A stretch of DNA of 64,000 nucleotides from the NCBI GenBank assembly GCA_019828595.1, contig JAHQRK010000002.1, positions 3,596,001-3,660,000 on the forward strand. Direction: 5' to 3'. Positions 52,011 to 62,848 of this stretch are shown here, one piece after another; the stretch's first letter is position 1, and each line of letters begins with the position of its first letter. Origin of the DNA: Aphanomyces cochlioides (taxonomy: Eukaryota; Oomycota; Saprolegniomycetes; Saprolegniales; Verrucalvaceae). Under the pieces are notes generated by a model, which was not told the DNA's origin, ran no database searches, and saw only the letters and a list, made by a program, of their open reading frames with translations. Made by a program: the position numbers and the translations under genes.

Positions 52011-53005
52011 CCATGAGAAGGAGCTGTTGGCTGTGGTTGTTCATCTTGACGATCTCCAGATGCCTCAGTTGAGTCGGCCTTGCCTTCCGCATTTGTTCCA
52101 GGGTCTTGATCATGATCGTCTCCATCATGTTCAGGTTCTTTTTCTCCTGATGGAGGAGATTTTGCCGCTGCCTTGGCCGCTTTTGCCTTCGCTTTTTCAG
52201 CCTTGGCCTCTGCACGTCGTGAAACAATCGACGGAGGCAATGTCTTGTTCAGAGCAGCGATCTTGTGCTGAAACACGACGACAAAAGGCTGACCCGACGG
52301 ATCCGTAATGGTGATTTCGCGTAGTGCGTCGCCGGATTTTGGCACCAACACTGCAGGAGGCGCAGACGACTTGAAAATGACTCTCAAATGCGGCGACTTG
52401 ATGTTCTGACCAGCAGTAGGGTTGAATGCTGCTATCACTGACTTGGTCAATGCAGCCATTTTCTTGACAATCGCCTTGGCCATCGAAGGGTGACTGACCT
52501 TGTTGAACGTAACGTAGTAGTTGTTGCCATAACGCGAGTATTTGGGAACCAGGAAGTCTTTGCCACCAAGTCGAAACGTTGTGCCTCCCATTTCCACGCA
52601 CGTAGACAAGTTGTAACTTGAGATCACAATGGTCTGTGGGTTCTTCTTGTGGATCAAAATGTTCGGAAATTTGGAGCCCATAACGAACCAGGATTTTCCT
52701 TGACAAATTGATCGCAGATGACTTTTTCGGACCAGTCCTTGTAGCCTTCGCCCAACTTGACTGTGAGCTCGTACACTTGGGACTGGGGGGTGAGCAAAAT
52801 GTTTTCAATGAAGGCGTCCATGTCACCAGAGTCTTTGTAGAATGCGTCCGCCATGGCCTCGCATCGCGCAATATCGTCATCGGCAATAGCATGAGCACCA
52901 GTGTTGCGATGTTTCGCGCCTTTGGGGGCATTGCCTTGCTTGGAATCTTTCTTGGACGAAGCTGAATCCTTGCCGGGAGCCTTTTGCGTCCATGGATTGG
53001 CCTTT
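52011..53005 (-). pseudogene. ORF1 fragment of V, second duplicate (empty site for B)
   Basis: Equivalent to 8306-8715 joined to 13966-14550, but with the B target CTGACCAGCAGTAGG present once (52406-52420). It carries the same C-run deletion near 52678 as the first V. The frame shift separates the part before GSKFPN from the central domain. Insert T cuts it at 53005. Confidence 0.9.
52990..53005 (+). repeat. Target-site duplication of T (left copy)
   Basis: CCATGGATTGGCCTTT, 16 bp, with its right partner at 56359-56374. In the first duplicate only the left copy (14535-14550) survives. Confidence 0.9.
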
Positions 53006-56000
53006 ACCACGAGCGGCCGAGATTGTTCATGGATGTCTGGATCGATTTTTGGACAAGTCTCCAACATTCCACAATATCTCCAAGGCCTACGACATACTGG
53101 TCAATGATATCCGCTCCCAACTCAAAGAATTCCATTCTCAACGATTGGAGAAACAACGTCTGCCGTTGAAGAAGTTAGCTGTCGAGATCGCTTCGCTTTT
53201 GCAAGTCCCCAACATGCGTCAAGATGCAGTGCTGGTGGATCGAGTGCGAGACCTTCAAAAGCAAATTCACGAGCTGCAAGATCGAGACAAGCAGTTTCGT
53301 CAAGACCAGGCGTTCCAACTTCACTTGTACAAAGCAGAGCGCTCGTCCAAGTTCCACTTCATGTCCCCTGTCCCTACCCCCTTGAAGAAGACAGTCTTCA
53401 AAGAGTTGGTGGATGTCAATGGAAATGTTGTCTCCAATCAACAAGGCATGTCTGACGTCCTGGTCGACTACTACAAGGACTTGTTTGCAGCTCCCGAGGT
53501 GCAGCGATCTGGAGACGAAGTGTCGTCATTTCTGACCCCATTGACTCGACACAAACAACTGCCAGAGCAAGCCCAGAAAGAGCTGTCGGCTCCCTTGCGC
53601 GCCAACGAGTTCTATCATGCTATTCGACACAGCAGTTCGAACTCAGCGCCAGGTCCCAACGCTCTGCCATTCGAAGTCCTCAAACTTGCACCTCACAAGT
53701 GGTCGTTGGTATTGGAGCTGCTATTCACACACCAGCTCCATTCTCACCCTCGCTTGACTCCCATGCAACTTGTCAGTACGCTGGTGTTGCTGCACAAGAA
53801 AGGCCCCAAGTCACAGGCCAAGAACTATCGGCCCATTAGCCTACTCAACACGGATGTGAAAATCCTGACGAGTATTCTGGCTTATCGACTTCAGCGCCAC
53901 ATTCGACACATCATCCACCCGGACCAGCAAGGCTTTATCCGTCGAAGCAATATCCAAACCAATATTGCACGACTGGATGACATGCTGCACCACATCAAAC
54001 TACACAGTCCGTCCTCGATGGTGGCACTGCTTGACTTTGAGAAAGCTTTTGATCGCGTGGACCACGCGTACTTGCTCCGCGTCCTCCGTCACTATGGCTT
54101 TCCCGAAACCTTTGTTGACATGGTTCGCGTACTGTACTCGGGCCGCAAGTCTCGCATCTTGGTGAACGGCTTCTTGTCCAAGCAAGTTCACATCTCACGC
54201 GGTGTGTTGCAAGGTGATCCACTGTCGCCACTTCTGTTTGTGATCGCTTTGGAACCGATGTGCCAACTCCTACGGCAACACTCCAACTATGGCATCAAGT
54301 GTGGGGATCGCTACCACATTGGGAGTTACTTTGCCGACGACTCGCAACTCTATGCGGCAAATGAGACGTGCCTCCACCGGCAGCTTGCATTGGTTCAAAC
54401 CTTTTGCGACAAGTCTGGTTTCCGACTCAACGTAGACAAGACCCAAATTCTGACCTACAGCCAGTTGAATGGGAACCTTGCCTCACTACAAGTTACTTCC
54501 GACAGTCCCGTGAAGGCTCTTGGTATCTTGGTTGCGCCCAATCTTTCTCCATTGGCACGTTTCAATTACGTGTTTGAGAAGTTTGTGGCTCGCTTGTCTT
54601 TGTGGCTCTACAAGGCTCGAACCATGGCCGGAAAAGTCACTATCCTGCACAGCATATGTCTGCCTGTGTTATGGTACCAACTGGCTTTTGTCCCTGCCGA
54701 CAAAGACCTGGCCAAAAAGATCGACAAGGCCATGCTTCAATTTATGCATGGTGAAGAAATCAACCCATCCTCCTCTGTCCATGGCCTCCGTTTGATCAAA
54801 AAGGAGATCATATTCATGCCGAAGAAGTCCGGTGGCTTAGGCCTGCACCATGCACTTGCTTTATGGCAACAACACAACCGCTCTGTCATGATCAGATGCA
54901 TTCAAGCCATCACCACCCCACCCCGCAAGTCTGCCATGTCCGCCTGGATTACGCCGGGCTATACTCTCCTCGAGAAGGCTTTTCATCCATGGGGTTCCCC
55001 CCGAGATCTCCTCTTGGCAAATGGCTCTTCTGCATTCATCAGACAACTGTACAAGAATCCCAATATCACTTCAATGTGGAAAGCCTTATTGAGTAGCTGG
55101 TTTGAATCCCGCTGGACTCCGTACGGCTGTCCAAATCACATCTCATCTTTGGATGTTCCCCTTTGGCACAACTCGTATCTGCCTGGACTCGAAGACCAAT
55201 ACGATCAGTGCTCTACATCGACGCAAGACCAAGCCAATGTATTGGCGTCGCTTCACATCACGAAGTTGTCGCATTTGTTGACTCCGTGTCAGCGAGTTTG
55301 GCCAGCTTCGATCTTGTTCGACAAAATCAACCGTGCCTGCCGCCAAGCCAATTTTGTCCCTCCAACGAAACAATGGATCTCAATCTTGGTGACCAAGTTA
55401 TCACGATTGTTTGAGATTGTTTCTGAAGAGGATGCTCCCGTGTTCCACTTGCCGACGCCAAGCTCTGAATGGATGGAATGGCACTGGATAATTCACCCTG
55501 ACTCGAGTCCGATCTTGTTGGCGCTTGCGACTTCGAAATCGGCTAAGATCAGAGCTTCTCCAGCTGTCAGCTCGTCCATTCTTCCTACCAAGCATCTCAA
55601 CCTGCCATCCAACTTTTACGAAGACCCCAAGCGCCTTACCCAACTTGCCGCCTTCCTCCAACCCGACCACATTCTCCCTCGATATGGAGAGTTCATTTTC
55701 AAGACCCTTCTCCGCGCCAACGCCATGCAATATCTGTTTCAGTACCAAGACCCCAAGCCGACGTGTGTCTTCTGTCGTGTCAATGAGACGTACGAGCATT
55801 TCCTGTTCTCTTGTGGATATGGTCAATCTGTTTGGTATTTCTTCAAGACAATCCAGCGACTGCTCGAGTGTTCCTTTCCGTCCACGTGTCTGGAAATGTT
55901 CTACGAGACGCCCAAGCCGTCCGATGGATACTACATCCGTGGCTATCTGAAGATCTGGCCGATTGTCCGAGCCTGCGTGTATTATCAAATATGGCTCCAA

Positions 56001-56213
56001 CGTGCCGATCGCACCTTTCGACCCGACCTCACAGCGAAGAGTCCGATGGAAGTTGCCATTCATGCTGCCTCTTTGATCAAGCTACATCTACAACAGCTCC
56101 TGGTTGATCTCCCTCTCAAGAAGGGATACACCAAGGTATTCAATGTGCTCAAGCATCTATCTTCGGACCCCTGGTTACGTCAACACGCCATTCCTGACAG
56201 TGTCGTTTCATGA
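53006..56213 (+). pseudogene. ORF2 of copy T, N-terminally truncated, open
   Basis: About 1068 codons, from PRAAEIVHGCLDRF to the TGA at 56211-56213, without a frameshift. The RT (LLDFEKAFD, FADDS) and CCHC finger are complete but the whole APE endonuclease domain is gone. Distinguishing residues are SKQVHIS in place of SKPVHIS, HIGSYF, NITSMW and LEDQYDQ. An RT without endonuclease could at most act on pre-existing ends; expression is not evident. Confidence 0.87.
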
Positions 56214-56358
56214 GTGAGCTGACGGCTCACCACTTCATCTCCTGTTCAATGACCACTTTGCCATATTCTGTTTTCCAAGTTCTATTTATACAGTACGAGG
56301 CAAATTAGTAAGTCATTAGGGCCTTTGCTCAAAAATAAGGTTAATACAACTCATTTAA
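53006..56358 (+). mobile_element. LINE copy T, uninterrupted duplicate
   Basis: A 3353-bp 5'-truncated copy with both duplications, inserted antisense in V's ORF1. It contains the empty sites for A (53132-53148), C (54283-54297) and D (54765-54780), so it preserves the state of T before those insertions. Confidence 0.94.
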
Positions 56359-57463
56359 CCATGGATTGGCCTTTTCAGCGTTTTGTTGCTCTTGATCGCC
56401 TTGTATTTTGTCTGCCGCGGTAGGAGGATCAACAGCGCCATTTCCTTGAGCAACGGATTTGTCGACAATGTCTTGATTTGACTGGTCATTGTCATTGTTT
56501 GTCGATTGTTCCTCGTGAATAACTTCTCCAGGAGTATCACACGGCTTCGCTTGGCCGTTAATGTCGCCTGACCCATCAACCTCCGAGTGAATTTGAGTAT
56601 TTCCCTCGTCGGTTAAGGCTTCGGTTTCAGTAGAATCCTTCCCCTCGGCGTCTCCAGAGACCATATCCACGTCCTCTTGAGATTTTTCTTCTTCCTCTCC
56701 CGTTCTAGGAGGCTCAGCACAGGGGGCGACGCGGTTGGTGGCTGCTGGCTCAGTCCCATTGGTCACGAGAAAGGCCGGGGCCAGACCCCCAGTGACAGGG
56801 GTAGAAGGGGAATCCATGCCATCCCCGCAGCACGGTGACTGGGGTACACCATTGCTCCGGCGAGAACCCAAATCGGGATACCGCCCCCGCCCCTCCGAAG
56901 AGGCCCCTGGGGGGAAGTAGACAGAACCGCAGGGTGTGCCCATAGGGGGGGCCCTCGTAGCCTCTAGGGCTGGCATGGACCCCGTTTTCTCGCCGCCTTC
57001 ACTGGGGATCGACTCCAATTGGAGTCCAGGGAAGCAGCCACCACAGGCACAAGGCCCCAGTGGTTCGCCCTCCTGAGTGAGGGCTTCGCTAGACAAGTTA
57101 ACGACAGTGGTCTGGGGGTCAACCACTGACCCACTGAGGTTGACCCCCCCTGGAACTCCGGCGAGTGGAGCACCAGGTGAAGCGCTGGTGGAGCGAGACG
57201 CAGATTGGTCTCCAGAGACGCTGTTGGGGTCGAACTCGACCTCCACTTCGGCCCTAGGGTTAGGTGTAGAGACATTACTCACACCACTTCCGCCATCCTG
57301 ATTGGACGACGAAAGTGGGTGAGGTGATACAATACCTGGAATGATGGTGACTCCGTGAGTGTTGGTCTCACGAAGCTCGGAACAGCTGTTGGCGTTGGAC
57401 ATTTTGAGCGCGGCGGCACTTGATAACTTCTTGACTTGAGGGGTACGAGGCAAATTCGGAAGT
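56359..57463 (-). pseudogene. ORF1 N-terminal part and true 5' end of copy V
   Basis: Read leftward from 57463, V starts ACTTCCGAATTTGCC, runs through the 60-nt leader and ATG, then the Ser/Pro/Gly-rich and acidic parts of ORF1 until insert T. It shows that V was full length. The flank beyond, GAAGAAGTCCGGTGG (57464-57478), is V's target in copy Y. Confidence 0.9.
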
Positions 57464-59001
57464 GAAGAAGTCCGGTGGCTTAGGCCTGCACCATGCACTT
57501 GCTTTATGGCAACAACACAACCGCTCTGTCATGATCAGATGCATTCAAGCCATCACCACCCCACCCCGCAAGTCTGCCATGTCTGCCTGGATTACGCCGG
57601 GCTATACTCTCCTCGAGAAGGCTTTTCATCCATGGGGTTCCCCCCGAGATCTCCTCTTGGCAAATGGCTCTTCTGCATTCATCAGACAACTGTACAAGAA
57701 TCCCAATATCACTCCAATGTGGAAAGCCTTATTGAGTAGCTGGTTTGAATCCCGCTGGACTCCGTACGGCTGTCCAAATCACATCTCATCTTTGGATGTT
57801 CCCCTTTGGCACAACTCGTATCTGCCTGGACTCGAAGACCTATACGATCAGTGCTCTACATCGACGCAAGACCAAGCCAATGTATTGGCTTCGCTTCACA
57901 TCACGAAGTTGTCGCATTTGTTGACTCCGTGTCAGCGAGTTTGGCCAGCTTCGATCTTGTTCGACAAAATCAACCGTGCCTGCCGCCAAGCCAATTTTGT
58001 CCCTCCAACGAAACAATGGATCTCAATCTTGGTGACCAAGTTATCACGATTGTTTGAGATTGTTTCTGAAGAGGATGCTCCCGTGTTCCACTTGCCGACG
58101 CCAAGCTCTGAATGGATGAAATGGCACTGGATAATTCACCCTGACTCGAGTCCGATCTTGTTGGCGCTTGCGACTTCGAAATCGGCTAAGATCAGAGCTT
58201 CTCCAGCTGTCAGCTCGTCCATTCTTCCTACCAAGCATCTCAACCTGCCATCCTACTTTTACGAAGACCCCAAGCGCCTTACCCAACTTGCCGCCTTCCT
58301 CCAACCCGACCACATTCTCCCTCGATATGGAGAGTTCATTTTCAAGACCCTTCTCCGCGCCAACGCCATGCAATATCTGTTTCAGTACCAAGACCCCAAG
58401 CCGACGTGTGTCTTCTGTCGTGTCAATGAGACGTACGAGCATTTCCTGTTCTCTTGTGGATATGGTCAATCTGTTTGGTATTTCTTCAAGGCGATCCAGC
58501 GACTGCTCGAGTGTTCCTTTCCGTCCACGTGTCTGGAAATGTTCTACGAGACGCCCAAGCCGTCCGATGGATACTACATCCGTGGCTATCTGAAGATCTG
58601 GCCGATTGTCCGAGCCTGCGTGTATTATCAAATATGGCTCCAACGTGCCGATCGCACCTTTCGACCCGACCTCACAGCGAAGAGTCCGATGGAAGTTGCC
58701 ATTCATGCTGCCTCTTTGATCAAGCTACATCTACAACAGCTCCTGGTTGATCTCCCTCTCAAGAAGGGATACACCAAGGTATTCAATGTGCTCAAGCATC
58801 TATCTTCGGACCCCTGGTTACGTCAACACGCCATTCCTGACAGTGTCGTTTCATGAGTGAGCTGACGGCTCACCACTTCATCTCCTGTTCAATGACCACT
58901 TTGCCATATTCTGTTTTCCAAGTTCTATTTATACAGTACGAGGCAAATTAGTAAGTCATTAGGGCCTTTGCTCAAAAATAAGGTTAATACAACTCATTTA
59001 A
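57464..59001 (+). mobile_element. LINE copy Y, 3' part (target of V)
   Basis: ORF2 from codon ~889 (KKSGGLGLHH) to the TGA at 58854-58856, then the 3' UTR ending at 59001. The C-terminal frame is open, with WMKWHW and PSYFYED as private changes. V entered here antisense, so Y's 5' portion is not adjacent in this window. Its 3' end is followed by CCATGTCCGCC of fragment S. Confidence 0.88.
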
Positions 59002-59669
59002 CCATGTCCGCCTGGATTACGCCGGGCTATACTCTCCTCGAGAAGGCTTTTCATCCATGGGGTTCCCCCCGAGATCTCCTCTTGGCAAATGGCTCTTCTG
59101 CATTCATCAGACAACTGTACAAGAATCCCAATATCACTCCAATGTGGAAAGCCTTATTGAGTAGCTGGTTTGAATCCCGCTGGACTCCGTACGGCTGTCC
59201 AAATCACATCTCATCTTTGGATGTTCCCCTTTGGCACAACTCGTATCTGCCTGGACTCGAAGACCTATACGATCAGTGCTCTACATCGACGCAAGACCAA
59301 GCCAATGTATTGGCTTCGCTTCACATCACGAAGTTGTCGCATTTGTTGACTCCGTGTCAGCGAGTTTGGCCAGCTTCGATCTTGTTCGACAAAATCAACC
59401 GTGCCTGCCGCCAAGCCAATTTTGTCCCTCCAACGAAACAATGGATCTCAATCTTGGTGACCAAGTTATCACGATTGTTTGAGATTGTTTCTGAAGAGGA
59501 TGCTCCCGTGTTCCACTTGCCGACGCCAAGCTCTGAATGGATGGAATGGCACTGGATAATTCACCCTGACTCGAGTCCGATCTTGTTGGCGTTTGCGACT
59601 TCGAAATCGGCTAAGATCAGAGCTTCTCCAGCTGCCAGCTCGTCCATTCTTCCTACCAAGCATCTCAAC
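59002..59669 (+). pseudogene. Fragment S of an ORF2 (target of Y and Z)
   Basis: ORF2 from MSAWITPGYTLLEK to LPTKHLN, cut by full-length copy Z. It shares LLAFATS and SPAASS with copy D. The last 14 bp, CCAAGCATCTCAAC (59656-59669), begin with CCA at the distance expected for Z's target-site duplication; the right partner should lie beyond the window. Confidence 0.87.
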
Positions 59670-59677
59670 AACTTCCG

Positions 59678-59691
59678 AATTTGCCTCGTAC
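59678..59691 (+). promoter_or_regulatory. 5' UTR 14-mer of copy Z
   Basis: AATTTGCCTCGTAC, complementary to the GTACGAGGCAAATT in 3' UTRs such as 58936-58949 of the neighbouring copy Y. In this arrangement an upstream 3' UTR copy and the Z 5' copy also form an inverted repeat in DNA about 730 bp apart. Confidence 0.72.
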
Positions 59692-59731
59692 CCCTCAAGT
59701 CAAGAAGTTATCAAGTGCCGCCGCGCTCAAA

Positions 59732-62700
59732 ATGTCCAACGCCAACAGCTGTTCCGAGCTTCGTGAGACCAACACTCACGGAGTCACCATCATTCCAGGT
59801 ATTGTATCACCTCACCCACTTTCGTCGTCCAATCAGGATGGCGGAAGTGGTGTGAGTAATGTCTCTACACCTAACCCTAGGGCCGAAGTGGAGGTCGAGT
59901 TCGACCCTAACAGCGTCTCTGGAGACCAATCTGCGTCTCGCTCCACCAGCGCTTCACCTGGTGCTCCACTCGCCGGAGTTCCAGGGGGGGTCAACCTCAG
60001 TGGGTCAGTGGTTGACCCCCAGACCACTGTCGTTAACTTGTCTAGCGAAGCCCTCACTCAGGAGGGCGAACCACTGGGGCCTTGTGCCTGTGGTGGCTGC
60101 TTCCCTGGACTCCAATTGGAGTCGATCCCCAGTGAAGGCGGCGAGAAAACGGGGTCCATGCCAGCCCTAGAGGCTACGAGGGCCCCCCCTATGGGCACAC
60201 CCTGCGGTTCTGTCTACTTCCCCCCAGGGGCCTCTTCGGAGGGGCGGGGGCGGTATCCCGATTTGGGTTCTCGCCGGAGCAATGGTGTACCCCAGTCACC
60301 GTGCTGCGGGGATGGCATGGATTCCCCTTCTACCCCTGTCACTGGGGGTCTGGCCCCGGCCTTTCTCGTGACCAATGGGACTGAGCCAGCAGCCACCAAC
60401 CGCGTCGCCCCCTGTGCTGAGCCTCCTAGAACGGGAGAGGAAGAAGAAAAATCTCAAGAGGACGTGGATATGGTCTCTGGAGACGCCGAGGGGAAGGATT
60501 CTACTGAAACCGAAGCCTTAACCGACGAGGGAAATACTCAAATTCACTCGGAGGTTGATGGGTCAGGCGACATTAACGGCCAAGCGAAGCCGTGTGATAC
60601 TTCTGGAGAAGTTATTCAAGAGGAACAATCGACAAACAAAGACAATGAACAGTCAAATCAAGACATTGTCGACAAATCCGTTGCTCACGGAAATGGCGCT
60701 GTTGACCCTCCTTCCGCGGCAGACAAAATACAAGGCGATCAAGAGCAACAAAACGCTGAAAAGGCCAATCCATGGACGCAAAAGACTCCCGGCAAGGATT
60801 CAGCTTCGTCCAAGAAAGATTCCAAGCAAGGCAATGCTCCCAAAGGCGCGAAACATCGCAACACTGGTGCTCATGCTGTTGCCGATGACGATATTGCGCG
60901 ATGCGAGGCCATGGCGGACGCATTCTACAAAGACTCTGGTGACATGGACGCCTTCATTGAAAACATTTTGCTCACCCCCCAGTCCCAAGTGTACGAGCTC
61001 ACAGTCAAGTTGGGCGAAGCCTACAAGGACTGGTCCGAAAAAGTCATCTGCGATCAATTTGTCAAGGAAAATCCTGGTTCGTTATGGGGCTCCAAATTTC
61101 CGAACATTTTGATCCACAAGAAGAACCCACAGACCATTGTGATCTCAAGTTACAACTTGTCTACGTGCGTGGAAATGGGAGGCACAACGTTTCGACTTGG
61201 TGGCAAAGATTTCCTGGTTCCCAAGTACTCGCGTTATGGCAACAACTACTACGTTACGTTCAACAAGGTCAGTCACCCTTCGATGGCCAAGGCGATTGTC
61301 AAGAAAATGGCTGCATTGACCAAGTCAGTGATAGCAGCATTCAACCCTACTGCTGGTCAGAACATCAAGTCGCCGCATTTGAGAGTCATTTTCAAGTCGT
61401 CTGCGCCTCCTGCAGTGTTGGTGCCAAAATCCGGCGACGCACTACGCGAAATCACCATTACGGATCCGTCGGGTCAGCCTTTTGTCGTCGTGTTTCAGCA
61501 CAAGATCGCTGCTCTGAACAAGACATTGCCTCCGTCGATTGTTTCACGACGTGCAGAGGCCAAGGCTGAAAAAGCGAAGGCAAAAGCGGCCAAGGCAGCG
61601 GCAAAATCTCCTCCGTCAGGAGAAAAAGAACCTGAACATGATGGAGACGATCATGATCAAGACCCTGGAACAAATGCGGAAGGCGAGGCCGACTCAACTG
61701 AGGCATCTGGAGATCGTCAAGATGAACAACCACAGCCAACAGCTCCTTCTCATGGCTCTGATGTCGATATGTCTGGTGACAGCGATCCCCCTAACAACAA
61801 TGGACAAGACAAACAACAAGAAGATGTGGAAATGTCTACCAACGAATCGCCCGCTCTTGCTCCACCAAGTGAGCAGCCCAAGAACTCGCTGGACCTTCAA
61901 TTGGTAACGGGCTACCGGTCTGGACCAGCTCCAAAACGTACTTTGCCTTCGTCCCCACGTTTGGATCCCCTGCCGACATCCAACCGTTTCCATATCCTCG
62001 AAGAAGACGACGTGGAACTCTCGTTTGAAGACTTTGCAGTGCCTCGAATTGTATTGGAAGATTCAAGTGCGCCACGCCCGAAAAAGACCAAAGGCAAAGC
62101 GAAGAAACAACGACTTAACAAGTCTGCTGCAGCCCACCTCGAATTGGCGAAGAAGATCATTCGAGATAAGAAAGTCGAAGGCAGTATCACCGAATGTCAA
62201 CGCATTTTGCGAGATGACCCTCAGCTCGTTGCACATGCTATGTACGCACAAGATGAAGACCTCAGTTTGTTTCAGTCACTTGTTGCAACCAAGACTATTG
62301 AGCGCAAGATGGCTTTGTTAAAAGCTCAAGGCAAGCCTCACAACTACAAACATCACGTCAACTTCATGGCTCAATACAAGATTCACCCGTCAGAAATCTT
62401 GGAAGAATTGACCACGGACATACCAGAGATCAAGCGCATCCTCTTTGCACTTGCTACGATTGACTTATTCCTCTCAAATCGGGCCCCAGACCTCTACACA
62501 AACTCGGAGGCACTGACTGTTCTATTGAACCAAGAAGCAACAAGATTGCCTGACACCAACTGCTTGACGGACTGGTCGCTGTTTGCTTTGATCGAAAACT
62601 TCAGCGACAATCTCGAGAAGTTCACTTTGCCGGCTCCCGTCTTGTCGGCCATCTCGATGCTCAAAAGCATCACCAACAATTACCACATCGACGAGCTCTG

Positions 62701-62770
62701 CAGCAAAGCTCACCACTCCATGAACGCCGACGAAATTGATCCCCTCGATTTTGAGGACGATCAACTCTAA
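59732..62770 (+). CDS. ORF1 protein, copy Z, intact
   Basis: 1012 residues from the ATG at 59732 to the stop at 62768-62770. Same architecture as in copy E: disordered Ser/Pro/Gly-rich N terminus, acidic region, basic region, central strand-rich domain (TFRLGGKDFLVPKYS), Ala/Lys helix, acidic linker, basic patch and C-terminal helical domain. Differences from E include SRSTSASP, NEQSNQD, VAHGNGAVDPPS, AEGEADST and DFEDDQL near the end. The leader is ~60 nt with no upstream ATG. The function (binding element RNA) is inferred by analogy with other LINE ORF1 proteins; no named domain is recognised with certainty. Confidence 0.87.
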   Translation: MSNANSCSELRETNTHGVTIIPGIVSPHPLSSSNQDGGSGVSNVSTPNPRAEVEVEFDPNSVSGDQSASRSTSASPGAPLAGVPGGVNLSGSVVDPQTTVVNLSSEALTQEGEPLGPCACGGCFPGLQLESIPSEGGEKTGSMPALEATRAPPMGTPCGSVYFPPGASSEGRGRYPDLGSRRSNGVPQSPCCGDGMDSPSTPVTGGLAPAFLVTNGTEPAATNRVAPCAEPPRTGEEEEKSQEDVDMVSGDAEGKDSTETEALTDEGNTQIHSEVDGSGDINGQAKPCDTSGEVIQEEQSTNKDNEQSNQDIVDKSVAHGNGAVDPPSAADKIQGDQEQQNAEKANPWTQKTPGKDSASSKKDSKQGNAPKGAKHRNTGAHAVADDDIARCEAMADAFYKDSGDMDAFIENILLTPQSQVYELTVKLGEAYKDWSEKVICDQFVKENPGSLWGSKFPNILIHKKNPQTIVISSYNLSTCVEMGGTTFRLGGKDFLVPKYSRYGNNYYVTFNKVSHPSMAKAIVKKMAALTKSVIAAFNPTAGQNIKSPHLRVIFKSSAPPAVLVPKSGDALREITITDPSGQPFVVVFQHKIAALNKTLPPSIVSRRAEAKAEKAKAKAAKAAAKSPPSGEKEPEHDGDDHDQDPGTNAEGEADSTEASGDRQDEQPQPTAPSHGSDVDMSGDSDPPNNNGQDKQQEDVEMSTNESPALAPPSEQPKNSLDLQLVTGYRSGPAPKRTLPSSPRLDPLPTSNRFHILEEDDVELSFEDFAVPRIVLEDSSAPRPKKTKGKAKKQRLNKSAAAHLELAKKIIRDKKVEGSITECQRILRDDPQLVAHAMYAQDEDLSLFQSLVATKTIERKMALLKAQGKPHNYKHHVNFMAQYKIHPSEILEELTTDIPEIKRILFALATIDLFLSNRAPDLYTNSEALTVLLNQEATRLPDTNCLTDWSLFALIENFSDNLEKFTLPAPVLSAISMLKSITNNYHIDELCSKAHHSMNADEIDPLDFEDDQL

Positions 62771-62848
62771 GGCTTCTATCCCCTGCTTCAATCCATTTCA
62801 ACCTCCCCTCTGACCCCTCCATTCTACTCATTTTCATCTGTACTCGTG

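Noticed and set aside
52992..53015. Start codon for T's truncated ORF2 at the V/T junction
   Set aside because: The frame happens to be open into the antisense V sequence; no conserved start, and the encoded protein lacks the endonuclease domain.
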